Shown: positions 46,801 to 55,870, numbered from the stretch's first letter. The stretch: 64,000 nt of DNA from Actinobacillus suis ATCC 33415 (GCF_000739435.1 NZ_CP009159.1:1736001-1800000); one strand, 5' to 3'. Numbers and translations: made by a program. Notes: generated by a model not told the origin, from the letters alone.

Positions 46801-47763
46801 CTATTTTTCTGCTCTCAACTTCGCCAATACACCTTTTAAAGTTTTGTCCAATGGGGCGGTAATCAGCATTTCTTCGCCGGTTTTCGGGTGTTCGAAACGA
46901 ATTGAATAGGCGTGTAAAAATAAACGGTGTAAACCGACCGCTTTCATTTTACTGTCGAATTCCGCTTCGCCGTATTTATCGTCTAAAGCAATCGGATGTC
47001 CGGCATATTGGGTATGCACACGAATTTGGTGAGTACGACCGGTTACCGGTGAGGCCTTAACTAAAGTTGCATTGGTATAGCGTTCTTCAATCGCAAAACG
47101 AGTTTCAGACGGTTTGCCTTCTTCGCTTACTTTAACAATACGTTCACCGCTTGCTAATTCATTTTTCAACAATGGCGCTCTAATCACTTTAACGTGCGAT
47201 TGCCATTGCCCACGCACTAAAGCGAGATAATCCTTTTGCACTACTTTTTCACGCAATTGCTCGTGCAGATTACGCAAAGCCGAACGCTTTTTCGCCACTA
47301 ACAGAATGCCGGACGTATCACGGTCGATACGATGAACTAATTCTAAAAATCTTGCCTGTGGGCGTAAAGCACGCAAAGCTTCGATAACACCAAAACTCAA
47401 GCCGCTCCCGCCGTGAACCGCAATTCCAGACGGCTTGTTAATTACTAACATCACATCATCTTCATACAAAATTTGCTGTTCTAACTCGGCAACTTTATTC
47501 AATTTAGTGGAAATCGGCGCTTCGTTTTTCTCGGCAACACGCACCGGCGGTACACGTACAACATCGTTTTCTTGTAATTTATATTCCGGTTTGATTCTGC
47601 CTTTATTCACACGCACTTCGCCTTTACGCACAATGCGGTAAATTAAACTTTTCGGTACGCCTTTCAATTTGGCGAGTAAGAAATTATCTAAACGTTGCCC
47701 CGCTTCATCATCACTAATGGTGAAAAATTGCACGCTGGCATTAATTACTTTCTCTGTAGTCAT
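46801..47763 (-). CDS. rluC: 23S rRNA pseudouridine synthase RluC
   Basis: 320 residues from the ATG at 47763 (AAGAAG upstream); the frame continues to 47868 but the extra 35 residues are not typical. It isomerises uridines 955, 2504 and 2580 of 23S rRNA in E. coli. The S4 RNA-binding domain (AGQRLDNFLLAKLKGVPKS, VRKGEVRVNKGR), the catalytic Asp in LVHRIDRDTSGILLVAK, and GRTHQIRVHTQYAGHPI are present. In enterics it is divergent from rne; here mscS is the divergent gene. Confidence 0.95.
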   Translation of the reverse strand: MTTEKVINASVQFFTISDDEAGQRLDNFLLAKLKGVPKSLIYRIVRKGEVRVNKGRIKPEYKLQENDVVRVPPVRVAEKNEAPISTKLNKVAELEQQILYEDDVMLVINKPSGIAVHGGSGLSFGVIEALRALRPQARFLELVHRIDRDTSGILLVAKKRSALRNLHEQLREKVVQKDYLALVRGQWQSHVKVIRAPLLKNELASGERIVKVSEEGKPSETRFAIEERYTNATLVKASPVTGRTHQIRVHTQYAGHPIALDDKYGEAEFDSKMKAVGLHRLFLHAYSIRFEHPKTGEEMLITAPLDKTLKGVLAKLRAEK

Positions 47764-47976
47764 TGGTTTTACTTCTTGATAAAAAATTTGTGCTAATTTT
47801 AACATAATCGCCCCTAGCAAGGCAGGCAAGCGGTCAGATTTATCGAAAATTTTACAAATAGCCTGCACTAATCATGATTTCTATTGTCATTAGTACGCAA
47901 TTTGTGCAAAATGCGCACCTTCAATTTCTCTATCCTTCAACTTGATGTGAAGGATGTCAACATAAAGGAAAATCAA

Positions 47977-48888
47977 ATGTCAGCAGAAAAAACCGCTGAA
48001 ACAGTGCAACAGGTTGATGTTGTAGCTGAAACAACAAAAGTGATTGATAAAGTAAGCACTATGGATATGCAAACTTTATTAAACGATTGGGTTATCCCAT
48101 ACGGTACAAAGGTATTATTAGCCGTTGTCATTTTTGTTGTTGGTAAATTCTTTGCTCGCTTAATCAGTAAGTTATTAGGCAAAGCGGCTTTAGCTTCAAC
48201 TAAAGACGAAATGTTACAAAGCTTTGTTAGCTCAATCAGCTATTTCTTATTGTTATTGATTGTGGTGATTGCATCACTTTCACAATTAGGCATTAACACT
48301 AGCTCGTTAGTGGCATTAATCGGTGCGGCAGGTTTAGCCATTGGTCTATCACTGCAAAACTCATTACAAAACTTTGCGGCAGGTGTGATGTTATTAATCT
48401 TCAAACCGTTCCGTAAAGGCGATTTAATCGAAACCGGCGGTATGACCGGTACGGTTGAGCAAATGGGTTTATTAGTGTTGGAATTGCGTACTGGTGACAA
48501 CAAAACCGTATTGATCCCAAACGGCAAAGTGTTCTCGGACAGCATCGTCAACTACTCTGCCAATGATGTTCGCCGTATTGATTTTATCTTTGATATTTCA
48601 TACGAATCTAACTTAAAAGAGGCGAAAGAAATTGTATCTCGTCTCTTAGAAAATAACGCTTTAGTATTAAAAGATCCGGCATTTGTGGTAGCAGTCGGTG
48701 CATTATCGGCAAATAGTGTTCAGCTTGTAGTTCGCCCTTGGGTGAAAACAGCTGATTACTGGACAGCTTACTGGGGAATTACCGAAATGGTCAAACTTGA
48801 ATTTGATAAAGCCGGTATTGAGATTCCATACAATCAAATGAATCTTCACCTTGCAGACAACAAAAGCCTTGCGATTGAAAATAAATAA
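47977..48888 (+). CDS. mscS: Small-conductance mechanosensitive channel MscS
   Basis: 303 residues from the ATG at 47977 (AAAGGAAAA upstream); an in-frame extension to 47884 lacks a ribosome site. It has three membrane segments, with the pore-lining TM3 (VALIGAAGLAIGLSLQNSLQ) rich in Gly/Ala. It continues with the beta domain (RKGDLIETGGMTGTVEQMGL, IPNGKVFSDSIVNYS) and the alpha-beta C-terminal domain. It is an inner-membrane emergency valve against hypo-osmotic shock. The N-terminus is slightly longer than in E. coli MscS. Confidence 0.95.
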   Translation: MSAEKTAETVQQVDVVAETTKVIDKVSTMDMQTLLNDWVIPYGTKVLLAVVIFVVGKFFARLISKLLGKAALASTKDEMLQSFVSSISYFLLLLIVVIASLSQLGINTSSLVALIGAAGLAIGLSLQNSLQNFAAGVMLLIFKPFRKGDLIETGGMTGTVEQMGLLVLELRTGDNKTVLIPNGKVFSDSIVNYSANDVRRIDFIFDISYESNLKEAKEIVSRLLENNALVLKDPAFVVAVGALSANSVQLVVRPWVKTADYWTAYWGITEMVKLEFDKAGIEIPYNQMNLHLADNKSLAIENK

Positions 48889-48904
48889 TCGCTAAACGGC
48901 TTAC

Positions 48905-48956
48905 AAGCGGTCGGTTTTCTAGCAAATTTTGCAAAGAAACCGACCGCTTTTATTTT
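48905..48956 (+). terminator. Inverted USS pair, terminator of mscS
   Basis: AAGCGGTCGGTTT (48905-48917) pairs with AAACCGACCGCTT (48937-48949), followed by TTATTTT. The following 170 bp up to 49128 contain no gene that I can support. Confidence 0.8.
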
Positions 48957-49128
48957 CTCTATATTCTCTCAGTTAGCTTCCTATCAACATCCAACCTCAT
49001 ACTTCACTGATTATTTACTAAAATCAATAAAATGTGAAAATCATTACCCAAACACCTCAAAGTCGCTTAGAATCTATACATATATAATATTTTTTAATAA
49101 AAATTTGTTTATTTTAGGAACGCAACAT

Positions 49129-50307
49129 ATGACAACACCACTCAACTTTGTGATGATTTCACCGCATTTTCCGACTAATTTTGAGACGTTTGCCGTCCGA
49201 ATGAAGGAAAAAGGCATTAATACGTTAGGCATTGCCGATACGCCTTATGAGCAACTGAGCGATACCTTAAAAGCCCATTTAACCGAATATTATCGTGTGG
49301 ATAATATGGAAGATTATGATCAAGTTTATCGTGCGGTCGGTTACTTTGCACATAAATACGGGCGCATTCACCGCATTGAATCGCATAACGAATATTGGCT
49401 TGAGCTGGATGCCAAATTACGTACCGATTTCAACGTGTTCGGTTATAAAAATGAGGATATGCTCACGATTAAAACCAAAGCGCAAATGAAAGAAGTATTT
49501 CGCAAGGCCGGTTTGAAGGTGGCAAAAGGACGTGTATTTAAAGACGAACAAGACGCTCGCAAATTGACAAAAGAGCTGAAATTCCCAGTAATCATTAAAC
49601 CGAACTCGGGTGTTGGCGCATCGGATACTTACAAAGTGCGTAACGAAGCGCAGTTAAATGAATTCTTCGCCGTTCAAAATCCGCAGGTTGAATATATTAT
49701 GGAAGAATTTATTGACGGAGATATTGTGACCTTTGACGGCTTAACCGATCACGAGGGCAATATCGTGTTCTACTCCAGCCTCGAATATTCCGAAGCGGTG
49801 TTAGACACGGTAGAAAAAGACGGCGATATGTTCTATTACGTCCCACGTGAAATCTCACCAAAATTAGTCGAGTTAGGCAAAATTTGTGTGGAAGCCTTTA
49901 AAGTGCGTGAGCGATTCTTCCACTTTGAGTTTTTCCGTGTGAAAAAAACCGGTGAATTATTACCGCTTGAAATCAACTGCCGTCCGCCGGGCGGTTTAAC
50001 CATTGATATGTGGAACTATGCAAATGATTTTGATGTGTTCCGCGAATACGCCAATATCGTGACGGAAAATAAATTCTATGCTGACATTACCCATCCGTGG
50101 AATGTGGTATATATCTCACGTAAAGCGAACCAAAATTATCTGAACAGTATTGAGGACGTTTGCCGTCAGTATGCCGACAATATTATCAGCGTACAAACCG
50201 TACCGGGCGTATTTGCCAAAATTATGGGCGAACACGGCATTTTAGTTCGCACCAAAACGATGGAACAATTACGTGAAATTGTCCGTTTTGCACAACAAAA
50301 ACAGTAA
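49129..50307 (+). CDS. ATP-grasp ligase of unknown substrate
   Basis: 392 residues from the ATG at 49129 (TAGGAACG upstream). The protein has an N-terminal Rossmann-like part. The ATP-grasp region includes FPVIIKPNSGVGASDTYKV (glycine-rich loop with the ATP-binding Lys), VEYIMEEFIDGDIVTFDGL and the Mg-binding FFRVKKTGELLPLEINCRPPGG. ATP-grasp enzymes join a carboxylate to an amine, thiol or carboxylate via acyl phosphate. It is not a biotin carboxylase (no biotin neighbourhood, short N-domain). The next gene starts 11 bp downstream, so the two are almost certainly co-translated. Confidence 0.88.
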   Translation: MTTPLNFVMISPHFPTNFETFAVRMKEKGINTLGIADTPYEQLSDTLKAHLTEYYRVDNMEDYDQVYRAVGYFAHKYGRIHRIESHNEYWLELDAKLRTDFNVFGYKNEDMLTIKTKAQMKEVFRKAGLKVAKGRVFKDEQDARKLTKELKFPVIIKPNSGVGASDTYKVRNEAQLNEFFAVQNPQVEYIMEEFIDGDIVTFDGLTDHEGNIVFYSSLEYSEAVLDTVEKDGDMFYYVPREISPKLVELGKICVEAFKVRERFFHFEFFRVKKTGELLPLEINCRPPGGLTIDMWNYANDFDVFREYANIVTENKFYADITHPWNVVYISRKANQNYLNSIEDVCRQYADNIISVQTVPGVFAKIMGEHGILVRTKTMEQLREIVRFAQQKQ

Positions 50308-50318
50308 AGGAGCTAACC

Positions 50319-51071
50319 ATGCATTTTGAAAGAAGAAGCCATTGGAGTGGTGAATTAGGTCGTGAAATGCACTTTAATGTGTACGGTCATGCCGGCAAAC
50401 CGGTTATCGTGTTTCCTTCCTCGGGAGGTAATCAAAACGAATACGGTAATTTCGGTATGATTGAAGCCTGTCGTGAATTTATTGATCGCGGTTTAATCAA
50501 GTTCTACACACCGGATTCCTACGATAGCGAATCGTGGTTGGCGTTACATAAATCCGGACACGATATGGCGTTGGCGCATAACGCTTACGACCGTTATATC
50601 GTCCACGAATTAGTGCCGTTAATTCGCCATGAATCGAGCTGGAACGGCACGATGATCGCCACCGGCTGCAGTATGGGGGCATTCCATTCGGTCAATTTTG
50701 CACTTCGTCATCCGGATCTGTTTGATACTACCATTGCACTGAGCGGCGTTTATGATGCACGTTTCTTTACCGGTGAATTTTACGGTGACCCGACCGTCTA
50801 TTTTAATTCGTCTATCGATTCGCTTTGGGGACAGAATGACGATTGGTTCTTAAATCGTTACCGCCAAAATCATTTTATTATTGCGGTCGGACAAGGTGAT
50901 TGGGAAGATCAGCACGTGGAAGATACCCGCCGTTTACAAGAAGCGTTTAATGCGAAAGCTATTCCGGCGTGGTTTGATTATTGGGGACATGACGTAGAAC
51001 ACGACTGGCCGTCATGGCGTAAAATGATGCCGTATTTCTTAGGTAAATTGGCAGAGCAAAATATTATCTAA
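50319..51071 (+). CDS. Alpha/beta-hydrolase, esterase family (COG4947-like)
   Basis: 250 residues, AAAGGAG ribosome site 6 bp before the ATG. Serine-hydrolase marks are the oxyanion region VIVFPSSGGNQNEYG, the nucleophile elbow ATGCSMGAFHSVNFA, an acid residue in GQGDWEDQHVED and the catalytic His in YWGHDVEHDWPSW. No signal peptide, so cytosolic. The tight link to the ATP-grasp ligase suggests that it acts on the ligase's product or substrate. Convergent with another hydrolase gene at 51156. Confidence 0.88.
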   Translation: MHFERRSHWSGELGREMHFNVYGHAGKPVIVFPSSGGNQNEYGNFGMIEACREFIDRGLIKFYTPDSYDSESWLALHKSGHDMALAHNAYDRYIVHELVPLIRHESSWNGTMIATGCSMGAFHSVNFALRHPDLFDTTIALSGVYDARFFTGEFYGDPTVYFNSSIDSLWGQNDDWFLNRYRQNHFIIAVGQGDWEDQHVEDTRRLQEAFNAKAIPAWFDYWGHDVEHDWPSWRKMMPYFLGKLAEQNII

Positions 51072-51093
51072 ATACTTCTCTTTCCCAAAATAC

Positions 51094-51136
51094 AAGCGGT
51101 TAAATTCTGCAAAAAAATTGCAAAATTTAACCGCTT
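51094..51136. terminator. Inverted USS pair, bidirectional terminator
   Basis: AAGCGGTTAAATT (51094-51106) pairs with AATTTAACCGCTT (51124-51136), between two convergent hydrolase genes. Confidence 0.8.
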
Positions 51137-51155
51137 ATTTGCTTTCTTTGCTCGT

Positions 51156-51980
51156 CTATTTTCCCATTAACGAAAAACTTAAAAATTCCACAAAATGATT
51201 TGCCCAATGTACTTCATGGTGGGTTTCATTTGCCATAATTTTTAAGCGAATGTTATCAATTGGATGAAAAGTGCGAAGTAGCGCTTGATAGTAATAAAGC
51301 GAACTATTGATATAAGCCTGATTCATATTTGAAATATACTGTGCATCCATATCATCGCCTTCGTTCGTGCCGACTTGAATAAACACTTTGCTCGCTTTAT
51401 TCAGCGGATGACGATGTACAAAATCTAAAAAGGCGGATTCGCTAAACCAAGACGCAGAAGAAAACACGCCTAAATGGCCGAAAGTATCCGGATAAGCTGC
51501 CCCCATATAAGCGGTAATAATGCCGCCCATCGAGCTACCAGCTAATAGCGTATGCTCACGTTGCGGTTTGGTTCGGTAGTGTGAATCAATAAACGGTTTC
51601 ACCGTATTCACCACCCACTGCCCGTATTCCACGCCCATACCGCCGGCATTACGTGCCTCGGGCGTATGTCCGACATCGGTACGCCACGGCGCATATTCGT
51701 CTAAACGGTGTACCGTCGCATTATCGATCCCGACAATAATCAGTTTTGGAAATTCTTGGTGATTTTTAATAGTCGGGATGATTTTCCACGAATAACCCGA
51801 ATAGGATTCTTTACTATAAAACACATTTTGCCCATCATGCATATAAAGTACAGGATAAGTTTGCCAATTCTCGTTGTGATAATCTTTCGGCAATAGCACA
51901 CGAATACGGCGGTGATGATTGTAGTAAGGCACATACAGAAAATGCTCTTCCATTTTCAGATAGTATTTATCTAAGCTCAT
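51156..51980 (-). CDS. Alpha/beta hydrolase, putative esterase (Fes/esterase-D type)
   Basis: 274 residues from the ATG at 51980; a TTG at 51992 gives four more residues. Motifs are RIRVLLPKDYHNENWQTYPV, VLYMHDGQNVFY, the nucleophile elbow LLAGSSMGGIITAYMGA, and a C-terminal His in ETHHEVHWANHFVEF. No signal peptide is visible. It belongs to the putative-esterase group that includes enterochelin esterases, but no siderophore genes are nearby. It lies tail to tail with the hydrolase at 50319 and so appears to complete an ATP-grasp/two-hydrolase cluster. Confidence 0.88.
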   Translation of the reverse strand: MSLDKYYLKMEEHFLYVPYYNHHRRIRVLLPKDYHNENWQTYPVLYMHDGQNVFYSKESYSGYSWKIIPTIKNHQEFPKLIIVGIDNATVHRLDEYAPWRTDVGHTPEARNAGGMGVEYGQWVVNTVKPFIDSHYRTKPQREHTLLAGSSMGGIITAYMGAAYPDTFGHLGVFSSASWFSESAFLDFVHRHPLNKASKVFIQVGTNEGDDMDAQYISNMNQAYINSSLYYYQALLRTFHPIDNIRLKIMANETHHEVHWANHFVEFLSFSLMGK

Positions 51981-52093
51981 TTGATATCCCAACTTTAATA
52001 ATTTTTAAACAAGATCGTAGCGTTTTTTGTTTCTGAAACACAAGCGGTTTTGTACAAAATTTAGCATGATTCGGAAGGGCTTTTTAGAAAAGA

Positions 52094-52141
52094 AACAAGC
52101 GGTCATTTTTTGGCAAAATTTTACAGAAAAATAACCGCTTG
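52094..52141. terminator. Inverted USS pair after the FNT channel gene
   Basis: ACAAGCGGTCATTTTTT near 52094 and its imperfect inverse ending in AACCGCTTG near 52141 form a stem with a T run on the minus strand. It is placed just downstream of the channel gene. Confidence 0.6.
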
Positions 52142-52149
52142 AAATTAGC

Positions 52150-52866
52150 TTAGATTGAGTAGTCGTCTTTCAGTAAATGCTTATAGGCAAACAGATAAGA
52201 AGCACCAACGAATGCCGCACCACCAGTCACATTACCCAAGAACACCAGAATCATATTAAAGAAGAATTGTCCCCAAGTAACGTTCGCCCCCGCCCAAATA
52301 CCTGCCGGAATAATAAACATATTCGCTACAAAATGTTGTAAACCGATTAATACGAAGGTCATCACAGGGAACCACATCGCTAAAATTCGCCCTGAGGTTT
52401 GTTTTGCGCCGAAGTAGAACCAAATGCCCATACAAACCATCCAGTTACAAGCAATTGCCGAAATAAATGCGCGGCCGAAGTCCATATGTACTTTAGCTTC
52501 CGCAATCGCAATGGTTTTCGCTGCCGAAACACCTTCCGCTAAGCCGACATAATGGCCTAAGAAAAATGCCATTGTCACAGCACCGACTAAGTTACCTAAA
52601 CTGACAATCACCCAGTTGCGGACTAATTTCGGTAAGCTAACTTTTTTACTGAATTTACCTAATGCCATCAGCATCATATTACCGGTCGCTAGCTCACCGC
52701 CGCCAATCAAAATACAAATTAAACAAATCGGGAAAACCGCTGCGCCCAATAAGTTAGCAAGTCCGCCCCATTCCGGCGGAATACCGCTAACCACTTTGAG
52801 ATAAGCGATATAGCCGAAACTCACATAACCGCCACCAAGAAAGCTTAAAATAGCAAGCATTTTCAA
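52150..52866 (-). CDS. Formate/nitrite transporter family channel (start uncertain)
   Basis: 238 residues if started at the TTG at 52866, or two fewer from the ATG at 52860. Six hydrophobic segments and family motifs are present: GGGELATGNMMLMALG, LVRNWVIVSLGNLVGA and ACNWMVCMGIWFYFGAK. FNT proteins are pentameric channels for formate, nitrite or hydrosulfide. The protein is shorter than FocA or NirC because the N-terminal helix is cut. In-frame codons upstream (to a TAA near 52915) read like the missing amphipathic helix but contain no ATG, GTG or TTG. The substrate cannot be told. Confidence 0.85.
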   Translation of the reverse strand: MKMLAILSFLGGGYVSFGYIAYLKVVSGIPPEWGGLANLLGAAVFPICLICILIGGGELATGNMMLMALGKFSKKVSLPKLVRNWVIVSLGNLVGAVTMAFFLGHYVGLAEGVSAAKTIAIAEAKVHMDFGRAFISAIACNWMVCMGIWFYFGAKQTSGRILAMWFPVMTFVLIGLQHFVANMFIIPAGIWAGANVTWGQFFFNMILVFLGNVTGGAAFVGASYLFAYKHLLKDDYSI

Positions 52867-53097
52867 GCTACTTTGTGATTTGGCAAAACTTTTGTCGATA
52901 ACATCTTGTAGGATTTAGTGTGGGTAAAGGTCTCTGTTGTGCATAATGTAAATTAAATGTTAATTAAAGAATGGCAAAAATGTAACAGAGCGCTCAGCTT
53001 TAGAGAAAGAATCTGAGGTTATATATCACGCATTTTAGTTATATGTTTAAAAATGTGAGCTATCTCGCAAAATAAGCGGGCGAAATCGCCAAAAATT

Positions 53098-53125
53098 TTG
53101 TAAATTCGCTATCTAGAGTTATACT
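53098..53125 (+). promoter_or_regulatory. Putative sigma70 promoter of rraA
   Basis: TTGTAA (53098-53103) and TATACT (53120-53125) are separated by 16 bp and lie 38 bp before the rraA start. The remainder of 52867-53097 shows no gene apart from the FNT leader. Confidence 0.5.
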
Positions 53126-53162
53126 CCAAACCGATAAACAATTTTATAAACAGGAGCATCTT

Positions 53163-53660
53163 ATGCGTATTGATACCTCAGCACTTTGTGATATTTATTC
53201 TGATCAAGTTGATGTCGTGGAGCCTATTTTTTCCAGCTTCGGCGGTGCATCATCTTTTTACGGCAAAATCACAACTGTAAAATGCTTCGAAAACAATGGG
53301 TTAATTGCAGAAGTGCTGGAAGAAGAAGGTAACGGTCGTGTGCTGCTCGTAGATGGCGGCGGTGCCGTTCGCCGTGCGCTGATTGATGCGGAATTAGCAC
53401 AATTAGCGGTCGATAACGGCTGGGAAGGCATTATTGTGTACGGTGCGGTGCGCCAACTTGATGTGCTTGAAACCCTAGACATCGGTATTCATGCGCTAGC
53501 GCCAATTCCTGTTGGTGCTGATGATGCGGACATTGGTGAAGTTGATACGCCGGTTAACTTTGGCGGCGTGACATTCTTCCCTGAAGATTATGTTTATGCC
53601 GATCTCACTGGTATTATCCTTTCACCAGAACTTTTAGATCTCGCCGAATTAGAAGAATAA
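53163..53660 (+). CDS. rraA: Regulator of ribonuclease E activity A
   Basis: 165 residues, CAGGAGCA before the ATG. RraA binds the C-terminal region of RNase E and dampens RNA decay. The conserved ring-forming fold is seen in [60 protein letters not shown] and [20 protein letters not shown]. Standard length. The gene is followed by a strong terminator. Confidence 0.96.
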   Translation: MRIDTSALCDIYSDQVDVVEPIFSSFGGASSFYGKITTVKCFENNGLIAEVLEEEGNGRVLLVDGGGAVRRALIDAELAQLAVDNGWEGIIVYGAVRQLDVLETLDIGIHALAPIPVGADDADIGEVDTPVNFGGVTFFPEDYVYADLTGIILSPELLDLAELEE

Positions 53661-53675
53661 AATAGCGTAACGCAG

Positions 53676-53702
53676 AAACCGACCAATTGGTCGGTTTTTT
53701 TG
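53676..53702 (+). terminator. Terminator of rraA
   Basis: The perfect palindrome AAACCGACCAATTGGTCGGTTT (arms 53676-53686 and 53687-53697) is followed by T residues. Confidence 0.85.
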
Positions 53703-53706
53703 TTGA

Positions 53707-54417
53707 TTACATATTGAGATAAAACGCCTTAGTCAGCTGTTTAAATGCTTCAGTATATTGATTATCCGAATTATAAATCACCAATTCTTGCACTTGAAGC
53801 GGGGCATTTCTGAGCGAAAAACTCACAATCATACGTTTAGGTTGTTGCCCTTGCTTAGTGATAATTTTGCAAATTTTTGTACAAAACAGACCGCTTGTCT
53901 GGCTTTGCTCTCGCAATTTTTCCGCCGCATCAAAGGGCAAAATAAAAGTAATTTCACCCTGTGCCGATAACCATTGCTTTGCCTGTAATAGCCAAGCCAA
54001 ATGGCTTTGTGTAGCGGCTCGTGCCAAATCTCTTGCATGAGAGCGTGAAGCCAAACTATCGGTAAAATAAGGCGGATTAGAAACAATCAAATCAAATTTC
54101 TGCGCAAAATTGTGTTGCAAGACATCACCTTGGCAAACTTGTAAGCGGCCAGAAAATGCAGAATTTTGGCAATTTTCGACCGCTTGTTGATAAGCATTCG
54201 GCTCTAATTCAAGTGCAGTAATTTGTGTCGCTTCCGCGGTTCGTTGCGCTAACATCACTGCGACTAAACCGGTGCCGGTACCGAGATCTAAGATCTGATT
54301 TGCTTTCGCTACATCTACAATTGCGCCCAATAAGATCCCGTCCGTATTCACTTTCATGGCACATTTATCATGTGCGATAAAAAATTGCTTAAATTGAAAT
54401 CCTTTCGATTTGCTCAT
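53707..54417 (-). CDS. trmN6: tRNA1(Val) (adenine37-N6)-methyltransferase
   Basis: 236 residues, YfiC/TrmN6 type. The SAM-binding motif ILDLGTGTGLVAVMLAQRT and the adenine-N6 methyltransferase tetrapeptide NPPY in DLIVSNPPYFTDSL are clear. It methylates A37 of the tRNA for valine. The N-terminus FKQFFIAHDKCAMKVNTDG and the normal length support the full gene. Confidence 0.93.
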   Translation of the reverse strand: MSKSKGFQFKQFFIAHDKCAMKVNTDGILLGAIVDVAKANQILDLGTGTGLVAVMLAQRTAEATQITALELEPNAYQQAVENCQNSAFSGRLQVCQGDVLQHNFAQKFDLIVSNPPYFTDSLASRSHARDLARAATQSHLAWLLQAKQWLSAQGEITFILPFDAAEKLREQSQTSGLFCTKICKIITKQGQQPKRMIVSFSLRNAPLQVQELVIYNSDNQYTEAFKQLTKAFYLNM

Positions 54418-54582
54418 CTTGTGCTGTCTTCACCCAAAAATAAAATATCCACTATAATCGCATTGTTTGTTTGCTTCTACAACTGATCAGAACTAGAATA
54501 AGTATTGAATTTTTATTCATTATCAATGCCAAATATTTGGTTTCTTTAAGCATCATAAAATACAAATCAGTAAGGAATGAAG

Positions 54583-55335
54583 ATGAAATTAGTGAAAAAA
54601 CTCGGTTTTTCCGCATTTATACTGGCAACGATTGCCGCTTGTATGAACACCCACCAAATGAATAGCAAAGCAGAACAAGGCTATATGCAAATGAAGCAGC
54701 AAAATGCGCGAGCTATTGATCGAAATTCTGCAACAGCTAAACGGGTACAAACCATATTTAATCGTATGAAACCTTACGCAGAACAAGCAAATACGACCGG
54801 TGTGCCGTTTAACTGGGAAATTACCGTATTCCGTTCAAAAGAATTAAACGCATGGGCAATGGCGGGCGGAAAAATGGGCTTTTATACTGGGCTTGTTGAG
54901 CGCTTAAATATGACGGATGATGAAATTGCAACCGTTATGGGACACGAAATGGCACACGCATTGCAAGAACATAGTAAATCCGCTTATAACGTCGAAATGA
55001 CGACCGGTATTTTAGGTGCGGTAGCCGATGCCGCAGTGTCTGTTGCACTTGGAGCGGATACCGGTGGCTTACTTAGTACTGGCACGGATTTAATCGTAAA
55101 TAAACCGTTCTCTCGCAGTCAAGAAACTGAAGCGGATGAAATCGGTTTAATGCTAATGGCTCGTTCAGGTTATAACCCTTCCGCTGCACCAAATGTATGG
55201 GTAAAAATGAGTAAAGCGGCTGGTAATTCAGGCATTTCTATCTTCTCAACTCACCCATCTAATGAAGAACGCCAAGCAAACCTTGAACGTCTGCTTCCAG
55301 AAGCGATGAAAGTATATAAAACAAGCAAAAGATAA
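54583..55335 (+). CDS. M48-family metalloprotease lipoprotein (LoiP/YcaL-like)
   Basis: 250 residues from the ATG at 54583, six bases after AAGGA; an ATG at 54577 directly abuts that site. Signal peptide with lipobox ATIAAC predicts a lipid-anchored periplasmic protease. The zinc motif HEXXH is in VMGHEMAHALQEH, with the third ligand region in SRSQETEADEIGLMLM. LoiP/YcaL/BepA-type proteins degrade misfolded outer-membrane proteins. Monocistronic, with a terminator after the stop. Confidence 0.92.
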   Translation: MKLVKKLGFSAFILATIAACMNTHQMNSKAEQGYMQMKQQNARAIDRNSATAKRVQTIFNRMKPYAEQANTTGVPFNWEITVFRSKELNAWAMAGGKMGFYTGLVERLNMTDDEIATVMGHEMAHALQEHSKSAYNVEMTTGILGAVADAAVSVALGADTGGLLSTGTDLIVNKPFSRSQETEADEIGLMLMARSGYNPSAAPNVWVKMSKAAGNSGISIFSTHPSNEERQANLERLLPEAMKVYKTSKR

Positions 55336-55354
55336 TGTGATATATCCTAAAGCT

Positions 55355-55390
55355 AAAGGCAGATCATAAAAACGATCTGCCTTTCTTTTT
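55355..55390 (+). terminator. Terminator of the M48 protease gene
   Basis: AAAGGCAGATC (55355-55365) pairs with GATCTGCCTTT (55374-55384), followed by CTTTTT. Confidence 0.88.
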
Positions 55391-55494
55391 GTTGAGCAAA
55401 AAACAACCAATACTTTTTTGAACTTGCTAACATTTGTGTATAACATCATAACTTATTGTTTCTATTATGGAATTTAGCCCTTTCTTTATGATGT

Positions 55495-55790
55495 TCAAAG
55501 TTATTCACGATCATTATGCCGATCTATCACACTTTTATCCACAGATGATGGGGATAAATAGCTAGCCAATGTGAATAAAACCCAACATTAGTTAGATTAT
55601 CTGGAAGGTTATCCATATACTTGTTGAATTATTCCCTAAAAAAACTGATCCTGTCACTAAAAAAGATCGCATATTGATCTAAAATAAACCTGAATTATCC
55701 TACAAATAAAAACAAGGAGTTAATAAAGTTATTCGATTAGAATACGCATTCGTTTGACAACTTATCCACAGAGTTATCTACAAAATTGGC
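55495..55790. other. DnaA-box-rich intergenic region, candidate replication origin (oriC-like)
   Basis: This gene-free stretch holds exact TTATNCACA boxes at 55535 (+), 55570 (-) and 55762 (+). One-mismatch boxes lie at 55501 (TTATTCACG), 55549 (-, TTATCCCCA), 55609 (TTATCCATA) and 55774 (TTATCTACA). At least five GATC sites (near 55508, 55520, 55647, 55665, 55676) lie among them, and the surroundings are AT-rich. A cluster of DnaA boxes with GATC sites is the usual composition of a gamma-proteobacterial oriC. No mnmG/mioC or dnaA-dnaN neighbours are present, so it could instead be a DnaA-titration or regulatory site upstream of rppH. Confidence 0.5.
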
Positions 55791-55870
55791 TTTAAAGGTT
55801 GTTCTAAGCCGTAAAGTGTGAAACAATCTCACCTATTTTCTCTATTACCTAAAATAAATAAGGTGGTTAA

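Noticed and set aside
51156..51980. Siderophore esterase (Fes) role for the convergent hydrolase
   Set aside because: Only the fold is shared; there are no siderophore transport or synthesis genes in the neighbourhood.
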